Notes: generated from the sequence alone by a model not told the origin. 5,335 nt of DNA from an uncultured Lachnospiraceae bacterium (GCA_902795715.1 CADBME010000266.1:1-5335), one strand, 5' to 3'; positions 1 through 5,335 are shown, counted from the first letter of the stretch. Numbers and translations: made by a program.

Positions 1-21
1 GTTCGAGTCCCGTCGCCTCGA
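1..21 (+). tRNA. 3' end of a tRNA gene (partial, possibly tRNA-Pro)
   Basis: The window opens inside a T-loop: G53, TTCGAGT as loop positions 54-60, then CCCGT as the 3' strand of the T stem. CGCCTCG follows as the 3' strand of the acceptor stem, with A at 21 as discriminator. No CCA is encoded. The 5' acceptor strand, outside the window, should read CGAGGCG or a wobble variant. A C1-G72 pair with discriminator A fits bacterial tRNA-Pro, but the anticodon is not visible, so the identity is a guess. An intrinsic terminator follows within a few bases, so this is the last tRNA of its transcript. Confidence 0.8.
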
Positions 22-26
22 TTGAA

Positions 27-58
27 AGGTATCGTCGGAAGACGGTACCTTTTTTTTT
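27..58 (+). terminator. Rho-independent terminator of the tRNA transcript
   Basis: A 10-bp stem pairs 27-36 with 41-50 (one G-U pair) around a GGAA tetraloop of the GNRA type at 37-40. A run of nine T follows at 50-58. The A residues just 5' of the stem can pair with the first T residues, so the structure may also work weakly on the other strand. It separates the tRNA transcript from the protein genes downstream. Confidence 0.93.
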
Positions 59-101
59 CGAATCCTTTTCTACCTGGGAACTTCCCTATCTTTTTTATAC
101 T

Positions 102-143
102 ATATTCATATGGATGTCCTGTAAAATATTCATATGAAATATT
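102..143. repeat. Direct repeat of a palindromic half-site upstream of the hydrolase gene
   Basis: The 11-mer ATATTCATATG occurs at 102-112 and again at 126-136, 24 bp apart, about two helical turns. The second copy sits in a perfect 10-bp palindrome TTCATATGAA (129-138), flanked by AATATT on both sides (125-130, 138-143). The first copy has the same palindrome with one mismatch (105-114). The pair lies just upstream of the likely promoter at 153-181, where an activator or repressor could bind. The sequence is very AT-rich, so chance is a real alternative. Confidence 0.4.
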
Positions 144-152
144 GGCTGGGAC

Positions 153-181
153 TTGATTAATACATGGGTTAAATACATAAT
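153..181 (+). promoter_or_regulatory. Probable sigma-A promoter for the hydrolase-glgX transcript
   Basis: TTGATT at 153-158 (4 of 6 to the -35 consensus) and CATAAT at 176-181 (5 of 6 to the -10 consensus) are separated by 17 nt. Transcription would start near 188, leaving a leader of about 45 nt before the ATG at 233. A TATACT at 96-101 was considered but lacks a -35 box. The prediction is from sequence only, in an AT-rich region. Confidence 0.5.
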
Positions 182-232
182 TAAATATGAAGAAGATAAA
201 GGATTACTTAAAAGATTAGAGAGGGCTAAGAG

Positions 233-760
233 ATGAGAAAAATACTGATCGTTATTGATATGCAGAATGATTTTATTGATGCGGCCTTGGGGACAAAGGA
301 AGCCGTTTCCATTGTGGAGGCTGTGAAAGATAAGATTCGGTCTTATTCTCCGGCGGATGTGATTGCGACCATGGATACTCACGGGGAGGATTACATGGAC
401 AGCCAGGAGGGAAAGTATCTTCCGGTGCCTCATTGCATCAAAGGTTCCCGGGGCTGGCAGATTCGTCCGGATATCGCTGTCCTTCTGGAAGGGGCAAAAA
501 TATATGAGAAGCCCACATTCGGAAGCGTGGCCCTGGCGGATGATCTGAAGAAATTATCCGAAAATGAAGATATAGAACTGGAACTGGTTGGTTTGTGCAC
601 GGATATCTGTGTGGTCTCCAATGCTCTTTTATTAAAAGCCTCCATGCCGGAAGTGAAGATCTCTGTAGATGCAGCTTGCTGCGCAGGGGTGACTCCTGAA
701 AAGCATCTGGCAGCTCTTGAGACTATGCGGTCCTGCCAGATTCAGGTTTATAACGACTGA
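233..760 (+). CDS. Nicotinamidase / isochorismatase-family cysteine hydrolase
   Basis: This 175-residue cytosolic hydrolase most likely deamidates nicotinamide to nicotinate for NAD salvage. The catalytic triad of the family is visible: D9 in VIDMQNDF, K93 in YEKPTFGS, and nucleophile C126 in GLCTDICVVSN. A metal site is formed by D48 and H50 (MDTHGEDY), probably E59, and H67 (LPVPHC). The D-x-H...E...H pattern, with nearly the spacing of pneumococcal-type nicotinamidase, favours this activity over isochorismatase, which lacks the metal site. The single domain spans the whole protein with no signal peptide or membrane segment. The start is well set by GAGGG at 221-225, 7 nt before the ATG. 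The glgX homologue begins 38 nt downstream with no terminator between, so the two are probably co-transcribed. Exact substrate is inferred; other amidase activities of the superfamily are possible. Confidence 0.85.
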   Translation: MRKILIVIDMQNDFIDAALGTKEAVSIVEAVKDKIRSYSPADVIATMDTHGEDYMDSQEGKYLPVPHCIKGSRGWQIRPDIAVLLEGAKIYEKPTFGSVALADDLKKLSENEDIELELVGLCTDICVVSNALLLKASMPEVKISVDAACCAGVTPEKHLAALETMRSCQIQVYND

Positions 761-798
761 TTCCGGCAATCGATTTTTGCTTTTGGAGGAATATTTTT

Positions 799-2721
799 AT
801 GAGGTTAATCGATAGTTTTCCGACAAGAAAGATCGGTGATATTGAATATGGTGTGGGCAGAGTGCTTCCTTTCGGAGCTGTTATTTTGGATGGCGGTGTG
901 AATTTCAGTGTATTTTCAAAAGAAGCTTCCACATGCACTCTGGTCCTCTATCATCATGGTGCCAGGGATCCTTTTATTGAGATTCCATTTCCTGATGAGT
1001 TTCGTATCGGCAATGTCTATACCATGATGGTCTTTGGCATCAATCCCGATACCACGGAGTATGGCTATCGGTTTGAAGGGGAATATCGGCCGGAGAAAGG
1101 GCTTTTGTTTGATTCTTCCAGGGTTCTGCTGGATCCTTATGCAAAGTCGGTTTCGGGCCGGTCAGTCTGGGGCCGGGTCCCGGATCTGACGGATCCTTTT
1201 CCTCATCGGGGCCAGTTTGTCCGGGAGGATTTCGACTGGGAAGGGGATAAGCCCCTGGAGCTGGCGCCCAAGGATCTGGTGATCTATGAGATGCATGTCC
1301 GGTCTTTTACCCGGCATGATTCCAGCGGAGTCAAATATAAGGGGACTTTTGCCGGGATTATTGAGAAGATTCCCTACCTGAAAGAGCTGGGGGTTAACTG
1401 CATTGAGTTGATGCCGGTTTTTGAGTTCGATGAGTTTGAATATTCCAGAGAGAAGGATGGGAAAAGACTCCTGAACTACTGGGGATATTCTACGGTTTGC
1501 TTTTTTGCCCCTAAAGCGGGATATGCAGCTTCAGCTCCCTTTGGCATGGAGACTGATGAATTAAAAAATATGATAAAACACCTCCACAGGAATGGGATTG
1601 AGGTGATCCTTGACGTAGTTTTCAATCACACGGCTGAAGGGGACGAGAAAGGGCCATTTATCTCTTATAAGGGAATCGATAACCGGACTTACTACCTCCT
1701 GACCCCGGATGGAAAATACTATAATTTCAGTGGCTGCGGCAACACCATGAATTGCAATGACCCGGTGGTTCGAAATGTCATACTGGATTGCCTCCGCTAT
1801 TGGGCAGCTTCCTATCATGTGGACGGTTTCCGCTTTGACCTGGCCTCCATCCTGTCCCGGGATGAGGACGGAACACCCATGATGGACCCTCCCCTCCTTG
1901 ACATGATCGCCCACGACGCCATTTTAGGAAGCACGGTCCTGATTGCCGAAGCCTGGGACGCCGGCGGTCTCTACCAGGTCGGAACCTTCCCTTCCTTTAA
2001 CCGCTGGTCGGAATGGAATGGAAAATACCGGGATTGCATCCGCAGATTTATCAAGGGAGATGGAAGCTGTGCCCCGGAATTATACCATCGCATATCCGGA
2101 TCAGACGATCTCTACTATGAGAGAGGATCCGCTGCCTCGGTGAACTTTGTGACCTGTCATGACGGATTTACCCTCAAGGACCTGGTTTCTTATAACTTTA
2201 AGCATAACGAAGACAATGGAGAGGACAACAGAGACGGGATGGATGCCAACGACAGCTGGAACTGCGGCCTGGAAGGGGAAACTGACGATCCGGAGATTCA
2301 GGCCCTCCGTTACCGGCAGATGAAAAACATGCTCACCCTTTTATTTACAAGCAGGGGAATCCCCATGATCCTCTCCGGAGATGAATTTGCCAATAGTCAA
2401 TTCGGAAATAATAACGCCTACTGTCAGGATAACGAAATATCATGGCTGGACTGGTCAGCCCTCGACAAAGAGGAAAACAGGGATCTCCATGATTATATAA
2501 AAAACCTGATAGCCTTTCGCAAGGCCCACCCTGTACTCCGGGCCACGGATTACCACTTCAGCCACAACAGTACCGGCTATCCCACCCTGTCATTTCATGG
2601 CATGACCCCCCTGGATCCCGGACCGAAACGCCCACACCCTGACCCTGGCCTATATGTACACAGAAGAAGGCTCAGACCGGGAAAGTACAGGACAGACCTG
2701 CTTTATCTACATAGCAGTTAA
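799..2721 (+). CDS. glgX: Glycogen debranching enzyme GlgX-like, frameshifted near the 3' end
   Basis: A GH13 debranching enzyme that would hydrolyse alpha-1,6 branches of glycogen or limit dextrin in the cytoplasm. Residues 15-110 form the N-terminal CBM48-type beta domain; about 155-580 are the catalytic barrel. Visible motifs: region I DVVFNH (272-277), nucleophile D347 in GFRFD, acid/base E384 in LIAEAWDAGG, and transition-state Asp D455 in TCHDGF. The long NEDNGEDNRDG loop (470-480) is typical of GlgX/isoamylase. A strong RBS, GGAGGA at 785-790, lies 8 nt before the ATG. Through T603-P604 the protein follows the family; then one extra C in the C6 run at 2606-2611 shifts the frame, giving 36 unrelated residues to a stop at 2719-2721. 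The family-like C-terminus continues in another frame to 2896; removing one C restores 698 residues, the usual length. All catalytic residues precede the break, but losing the C-terminal beta domain probably harms folding. Confidence 0.9.
   Translation: MRLIDSFPTRKIGDIEYGVGRVLPFGAVILDGGVNFSVFSKEASTCTLVLYHHGARDPFIEIPFPDEFRIGNVYTMMVFGINPDTTEYGYRFEGEYRPEKGLLFDSSRVLLDPYAKSVSGRSVWGRVPDLTDPFPHRGQFVREDFDWEGDKPLELAPKDLVIYEMHVRSFTRHDSSGVKYKGTFAGIIEKIPYLKELGVNCIELMPVFEFDEFEYSREKDGKRLLNYWGYSTVCFFAPKAGYAASAPFGMETDELKNMIKHLHRNGIEVILDVVFNHTAEGDEKGPFISYKGIDNRTYYLLTPDGKYYNFSGCGNTMNCNDPVVRNVILDCLRYWAASYHVDGFRFDLASILSRDEDGTPMMDPPLLDMIAHDAILGSTVLIAEAWDAGGLYQVGTFPSFNRWSEWNGKYRDCIRRFIKGDGSCAPELYHRISGSDDLYYERGSAASVNFVTCHDGFTLKDLVSYNFKHNEDNGEDNRDGMDANDSWNCGLEGETDDPEIQALRYRQMKNMLTLLFTSRGIPMILSGDEFANSQFGNNNAYCQDNEISWLDWSALDKEENRDLHDYIKNLIAFRKAHPVLRATDYHFSHNSTGYPTLSFHGMTPLDPGPKRPHPDPGLYVHRRRLRPGKYRTDLLYLHSS
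2606..2611 (+). other. Frameshift site: C6 homopolymer in glgX
   Basis: The upstream frame reads Met-Thr-Pro and then leaves the family pattern. The downstream frame is closed by TGA at 2603-2605, so the crossover must fall after it. With five C instead of six the reading becomes Met-Thr-Pro-Trp-Ile-Pro-Asp and continues smoothly into the family C-terminus. A real one-base insertion or a base-calling error in the homopolymer is the simplest explanation. Because the ribosome would need a +1 step on CCC-C, translational recoding is possible but unsupported. Confidence 0.85.
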
Positions 2722-2896
2722 CGCCCACTGGGAGGACCACACCTTCACCCTGCCCATCATACCGGCCCATATGAACTGGTATCTGGCATTTGACACGGAA
2801 GGCTTCAGCTGTCCTCCCGGCCTGGAAAAACCGGCAAAAGACACGGAAAGCCTGGCGGTCCCCGCAAGAACCATAAAAGTATTGGTTGCCAGATAA
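2612..2896 (+). pseudogene. Detached C-terminal part of glgX (out-of-frame remnant)
   Basis: These 95 codons (94 residues and a TAA stop) continue the GlgX protein in the +1 shifted frame. The text begins Trp-Ile-Pro-Asp and runs through TLTLAYMYTEE, FIYIAVNAHWEDHTFTLP and MNWYLAFDTE to a final TIKVLVAR. This matches the C-terminal beta-sandwich domain of GlgX/isoamylase, where the F-I-Y-I-A-V-N-x-H-W strand is characteristic. The first ATG in this frame is at 2654, and I see no convincing RBS before it, so it is unlikely to be translated independently. There are no further stops or decay, which suggests the break is recent or not real. Confidence 0.85.
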
Positions 2897-2983
2897 GTGG
2901 GACAATGGGGACGTTTCATATTGTCCCACTTTGGCAAAAATTTTACAAAGTGGGACAATATGAAACGTCCCCATTGTCCCACT
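2896..2983. repeat. Perfect 38-bp inverted repeat with nested hairpins (REP/BIME-like)
   Basis: Bases 2896-2933 are the exact reverse complement of 2946-2983, with a 12-nt A/T-rich spacer at 2934-2945 that itself holds the palindrome AAAATTTT. Each arm is also internally palindromic: GTGGGACAAT (2897-2906) pairs with ATTGTCCCAC (2920-2929), and the other arm mirrors this. The region can therefore form one long hairpin or cruciform, or two short hairpins with 13-nt loops. The element starts directly at the glgX stop codon. Two inverted copies of a short palindromic unit is the architecture of BIMEs made by REP-associated (RAYT, IS200-like) transposases. From memory, similar GTGGGACAATGGGGACG units occur in many genomes, but I cannot verify that here. 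No T-run follows, so it is not a canonical terminator, although the hairpin could block or stabilise the glgX mRNA. Confidence 0.92.
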
Positions 2984-3003
2984 CTATGGTATTATGTTAA
3001 AAT
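2974..3003 (+). promoter_or_regulatory. Candidate promoter for the kinase gene, overlapping the repeat edge
   Basis: TTGTCC at 2974-2979 (4 of 6 to the -35 consensus) lies 18 nt before TAAAAT at 2998-3003 (5 of 6 to the -10 consensus). The -35 box would lie in the outer arm of the inverted repeat. Transcription would start near 3010, giving a leader of about 43 nt. The match is moderate and the region AT-rich, so this is only a candidate. Confidence 0.35.
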
Positions 3004-3036
3004 AATAATATCTGTTTACACCATGGATTATGACCT

Positions 3037-3047
3037 GGAGGAGAAGG
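3037..3047 (+). promoter_or_regulatory. Ribosome binding site that sets the kinase start
   Basis: GGAGGAGAAGG ends 5 nt before the ATG at 3053, and its GGAGGAG core ends 9 nt before it. It is the only strong Shine-Dalgarno match in the reading frame's 5' region. It shows that the real start is 3053 and not the GTG at 2897, which lies at the tip of the inverted repeat immediately after the glgX stop. Confidence 0.85.
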
Positions 3048-3052
3048 TAAAT

Positions 3053-4300
3053 ATGTTTGTCGTTACGAAAGATAATATAGTTCAGTATATGAAAGAGCAT
3101 CTGAAGGGTTTTGATGATAGTGAGCCGGTTTCGGTTTCAGTCATGGGAGAGGATCCGGATGCGGATGAAGGTGAGGCCGATGGCCACATTAATTATGTAT
3201 TTAAAGTGATCAGCCCCGGGGGAAGTTATGTCTTGAAGCAGGGCCTGTCCGATCCCAGGAATCTTCATTCCAGGACTTCGGTTGCCTCTTACCGGAATGA
3301 GGCAGAGGCGGATACTATGATGATTCTCCATTCGATTGTTCCGGAATATGTTCCTAAAATCCTTTTCCAGGACAAGGAAAATCATATTTTTATTATGGAG
3401 TTTATCGAGAACCTGAAGGCGGTTCGTTTCCAGCTGATTCGGGAGAATCAGATTCCGGATCTGGGACTGGAAGTGGGGGATTTCCTGGCCAGGTCTTCTT
3501 TCTACACTTCGGAGCTCTATCTTGAGAGGGCCAGATTCCGCAGACTGCAGTCCCAGTTTGAGAACACGGAACTCCGCCGGATCATGGAGGATGGTATTTT
3601 CCTGAACCGGTTCGGGGCGGATCTTGACCGGCAGGCTTACCATCAGTGGGAGCGGTTTCGTCAGATTACGGATGATCCGGCCTGCCAGACCAACCGTCTT
3701 TCCCTGCGGCGGACTTTTATGACCCATTCTGACTGCCTGATTCACGCGGATTTTCATACTTCCAATGTCTTCCTGTCGGACAAGGGCCTGAAAATGCTTG
3801 ACTTTGAATTTTCTTTTATGGGGCCTTTCGGCTATGATATGGGTTATTTTACAGGAAGTCTGATTGCTGCTTACTGTGCAGCCTGCTTCAAAAATTATCC
3901 TTCAGAAGCGGAAAGACAGCAGTGCAAGGCATATCTTCTGTCTACCATAAAAATGCTTTTTGAAAGCTATAATCATACTTTTATCCGCTGCTGGAATGAC
4001 GATGCTAAGCCGGAGTACAGGGGACAGACCGGTTTCCAGGAAATCCTTCTTCGGGAGATGCTGCAGGATTCCGTGGGCTATTCTGCTATAACCAACTGGT
4101 GCCGGACTACGGATATCTGGGGCTTGCCGGAATACCGGGCAATCGAAGTCGAAGAAGCCAGAAAGTATGCCATGGCCATGGCAGTCCTCATGGATCATGA
4201 ACTGATTCTCCACAGAAAGAACTTCGAATGCGTCGATGATTTCATCGATGAAATCATTCATTTTGAAAACACCTACATGCCCCTTCTCATGATGAAATAA
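3053..4300 (+). CDS. S-methyl-5-thioribose kinase-like protein (MtnK family)
   Basis: A 415-residue cytosolic small-molecule kinase with the protein-kinase-like (APH/choline kinase) fold. Methylthioribose is the likely acceptor, in methionine salvage. The N-lobe has NYVFKV (47-52) and an ATP-contacting lysine K62 in VLKQGLSDPR. The catalytic loop is HADFH (231-235, D233), followed by the metal-binding DFEF (D250, E252), then GPFGYDMG (257-264), which is characteristic of MtnK. The C-terminal part (about 305-400) with YNHTFIRCW and EARKYAMAMAVLMDHELILHR also follows MtnK, and length is normal for it. Differences from the usual HGDLH and DPEF motifs suggest a divergent subgroup. No other methionine-salvage gene is in the window, so the substrate is inferred; a different sugar or nucleoside acceptor is possible. 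The longer frame back to 2897 is an artefact of the inverted repeat. Its own promoter probably lies at 2974-3003. Confidence 0.78.
   Translation: MFVVTKDNIVQYMKEHLKGFDDSEPVSVSVMGEDPDADEGEADGHINYVFKVISPGGSYVLKQGLSDPRNLHSRTSVASYRNEAEADTMMILHSIVPEYVPKILFQDKENHIFIMEFIENLKAVRFQLIRENQIPDLGLEVGDFLARSSFYTSELYLERARFRRLQSQFENTELRRIMEDGIFLNRFGADLDRQAYHQWERFRQITDDPACQTNRLSLRRTFMTHSDCLIHADFHTSNVFLSDKGLKMLDFEFSFMGPFGYDMGYFTGSLIAAYCAACFKNYPSEAERQQCKAYLLSTIKMLFESYNHTFIRCWNDDAKPEYRGQTGFQEILLREMLQDSVGYSAITNWCRTTDIWGLPEYRAIEVEEARKYAMAMAVLMDHELILHRKNFECVDDFIDEIIHFENTYMPLLMMK
4236..4257. repeat. Perfect 22-bp palindrome inside the kinase 3' end
   Basis: ATGATTTCATC (4236-4246) is followed with no spacer by its exact reverse complement (4247-4257). 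It encodes the Asp-Asp-Phe-Ile-Asp-Glu-Ile-Ile stretch near the C-terminus, 43 nt before the stop codon TAA of the gene. The perfection is notable, but a repeated Asp/Glu-Phe/Ile codon pattern could produce it by chance. It has no T-run, so it is not a terminator. Confidence 0.6.
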
Positions 4301-4307
4301 CAGCCCC

Positions 4308-4349
4308 TTGCATATAATGCATATTAATATACATATATTGATGTATAAT
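4308..4349 (+). promoter_or_regulatory. AT-rich promoter region of the AI-2E family gene
   Basis: Two exact TATAAT boxes occur, at 4313-4318 and 4344-4349. The second lies 38 nt before the ATG at 4388 and is the more likely -10, giving a start near 4356 and a leader of about 30 nt. Neither has a good -35 box at 16-18 nt; the sequence ahead of the second is purely A/T-rich. A short direct repeat TGCATAT (4309-4315 and 4318-4324) overlaps the first box. The region separates the kinase stop from the next gene by 87 nt. Confidence 0.45.
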
Positions 4350-4365
4350 CCGATTTCAAAATCGG
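4350..4365 (+). other. Small hairpin before the AI-2E family gene
   Basis: CCGATT (4350-4355) pairs with AATCGG (4360-4365) around a TCAA loop and is followed by only three T. It could be a weak terminator for the kinase transcript or a structure at the very 5' end of the next mRNA, since it directly follows the TATAAT at 4344-4349. The short stem and short T-run make neither role certain. Confidence 0.4.
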
Positions 4366-4387
4366 TTTCCTGTCGGAGTAAATAATT

Positions 4388-5335
4388 ATGAAAAACAAGT
4401 TGAAAGGAATTACAAAAAAGAGATGGTTTGCCTATACGGTGGCGGTCTGCTCTGGCGTGACCTTATATATGGTCCTGTCAAAGGCTCACATTCTCCTGGG
4501 ATGGTTCAGCGATCTTTTGAAGTTTTTTAACGTGGTGATTATCGGGTTGGTAATCGCCTATCTACTGAACCCTCTCGTGGATTTTTTTAATCGTCAGATA
4601 CAGAAGAAACTGATGAAAAATGAAACAATAAGCTATGCTTTGTCTGTGATTCTTGCAGTCCTTGCCATTCTTCTTGTTATTACCATCGCTTTTGTTGCTA
4701 TTATTCCCTATGTAATCAACAACTTTGTGACTCTGGGATTGAATTCAAATAACTATTACCAGCTTCTTGATAAGGCCCTGGAGGTCATCGATGAGATTAC
4801 CGGCAAGGCAGGCATCAATATTGACGATGTCCTTGCTTCCATAAGTGCGACTCTCAACAAGAATGCAAGCCTGGTGCCTAACGGGCTTAAAGCAGCCTGG
4901 GAAACTTCCGTAAGTGTAGGAACCGGCATGATAAATGGTGTGATCGGTTTTGTTATCGCTATTTATTTTATGCTGGATAAGAGAAGATTTACATCGGCTG
5001 TTGACCGACTGAGAAGGGCCGTTTTGCCGGAACGGATCTACCGGAGAAATACCAGCTTCTGGCTGCACTGCAATCAGGTTTTTATCAAATATATCGGCTG
5101 CAGCCTTGTGGATGCCCTGATTATCGGTATCGCCAACATGTGCTTTATGTTCCTGATGCGCATGCCATTTATAGCATTGATTTCCGTTGTGGTAGCGGTG
5201 ACCAATATCCTTCCTACGGTAGGCCCATTGATCGGAGGTGTCATCGGCGCTCTGATCCTGGTGGTTTACAAGCCCAGCATGGCTCTTTGGTTTATCCTTT
5301 TTACCATGGTCCTGCAAACTATCGATGGCTATGTA
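4388..5335 (+). CDS. AI-2E family transporter (membrane protein), 3' end outside window
   Basis: The frame is open for 316 codons to the window edge, so the C-terminus is missing; family members are usually 350-400 residues or longer. It is a polytopic inner-membrane protein. Hydrophobic segments are at about 15-32, 47-61, 84-108, 181-196, 234-258, 260-272, 280-294 and 298-310. A soluble stretch lies at 112-180 between the third and fourth segments. The C-terminal half carries the family signature: KYIGCSLVDALIIGI (234-248), the TNILPTVGP motif (272-280) and a QTIDGYV tail like the family's Q-x-(I/V)-(D/E)-G. The family is named after E. coli TqsA, an autoinducer-2 exporter, but other members are Na+/H+ antiporters or unknown, so AI-2 export is not implied. 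The start is supported by GGAG at 4375-4378, 9 nt before the ATG, and by the basic N-terminus MKNKLKGITKKR. Confidence 0.9.
   Translation, partial: MKNKLKGITKKRWFAYTVAVCSGVTLYMVLSKAHILLGWFSDLLKFFNVVIIGLVIAYLLNPLVDFFNRQIQKKLMKNETISYALSVILAVLAILLVITIAFVAIIPYVINNFVTLGLNSNNYYQLLDKALEVIDEITGKAGINIDDVLASISATLNKNASLVPNGLKAAWETSVSVGTGMINGVIGFVIAIYFMLDKRRFTSAVDRLRRAVLPERIYRRNTSFWLHCNQVFIKYIGCSLVDALIIGIANMCFMFLMRMPFIALISVVVAVTNILPTVGPLIGGVIGALILVVYKPSMALWFILFTMVLQTIDGYV

Noticed and set aside
95..433. Minus-strand frame of 112 codons across the leader and hydrolase start
   Set aside because: It is antisense to the promoter and the N-terminus of the hydrolase, has no RBS, and its product shows no family features.
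761..798. Terminator between the hydrolase gene and glgX
   Set aside because: Only a four-base pairing (GCAA with TTGC) around a T-rich loop can be drawn, too weak to terminate, so co-transcription is preferred.
2672..2982. Two minus-strand frames starting in the inverted repeat (MGQWGRFILSHF and overlapping)
   Set aside because: They arise because the repeat is symmetrical, so it offers the same GTG-started peptide on both strands. They then run antisense through the glgX C-terminus.
2896..2983. Inverted repeat as a normal Rho-independent terminator of glgX
   Set aside because: The stem is far longer than usual and no T-run follows either arm on the + strand (CTCTATGG comes next). The nested symmetry fits a repeat element better.
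2897..2983. CRISPR array or full insertion sequence
   Set aside because: There are only two arms in inverted orientation, no regularly spaced direct repeats, and no transposase gene or target duplication that I can identify.
2984..3052. SAM (S-box) riboswitch ahead of the MtnK-like gene
   Set aside because: Firmicute mtnK genes are often under S-box control, but the space between the repeat and the RBS is about 50 nt, too short, and has no S-box core.
3137..3757. 206-codon open frame on the minus strand
   Set aside because: It is antisense to the MtnK-like kinase, whose motifs are intact on the + strand. The minus product has no domain pattern.
4745..5317. Long 190-codon open frame on the minus strand
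   Set aside because: It lies wholly inside the AI-2E family gene, whose + strand product has clear membrane segments and the TNILPTVGP motif. The minus-strand product is rich in His, Gln, Lys and Asp with no recognisable domain and no clear RBS.

Overview
The window looks like ordinary chromosome from a Firmicutes bacterium, most likely a clostridial or Lachnospiraceae-type gut anaerobe. The basis is moderate GC, strong GGAGG-type ribosome binding sites, AT-rich intergenic promoters, and four protein families typical of that group: nicotinamidase, GlgX, methylthioribose kinase-like and AI-2E exporter-like. No marker gene fixes the species. All genes are on the + strand.

Layout: (1-58) the 3' end of a tRNA gene and its intrinsic terminator. 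(59-232) an AT-rich leader with a repeated palindromic half-site and a plausible sigma-A promoter. (233-760) a compact nicotinamidase/isochorismatase-family hydrolase. (799-2896) a GlgX-type glycogen debranching enzyme, 38 nt downstream and probably co-transcribed. Its frame is broken by one extra C in a C6 run at 2606-2611, so the ORF ends early at 2721 and the C-terminal 94 residues lie in another frame. (2896-2983) a perfect 38-bp inverted repeat that directly abuts the glgX stop codon and has nested hairpins, like a REP/BIME element. (3053-4300) a methylthioribose kinase-like small-molecule kinase; its longest reading frame starts falsely inside the repeat. (4301-4387) an AT-rich intergenic region with -10-like boxes and a small hairpin. 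(4388-5335) an AI-2E family membrane protein cut off by the window end.

The genes do not form one pathway. The first two CDSs probably share a transcript (NAD precursor recycling and glycogen breakdown), while the kinase and the transporter each seem to have their own promoter. I found no defence system, CRISPR array, phage or complete transposon. The points most worth a second look are the inverted-repeat element with the start-site artefact it causes, the homopolymer frameshift in glgX, the codon-usage switch inside glgX, and the altered motifs in the MtnK-like kinase.
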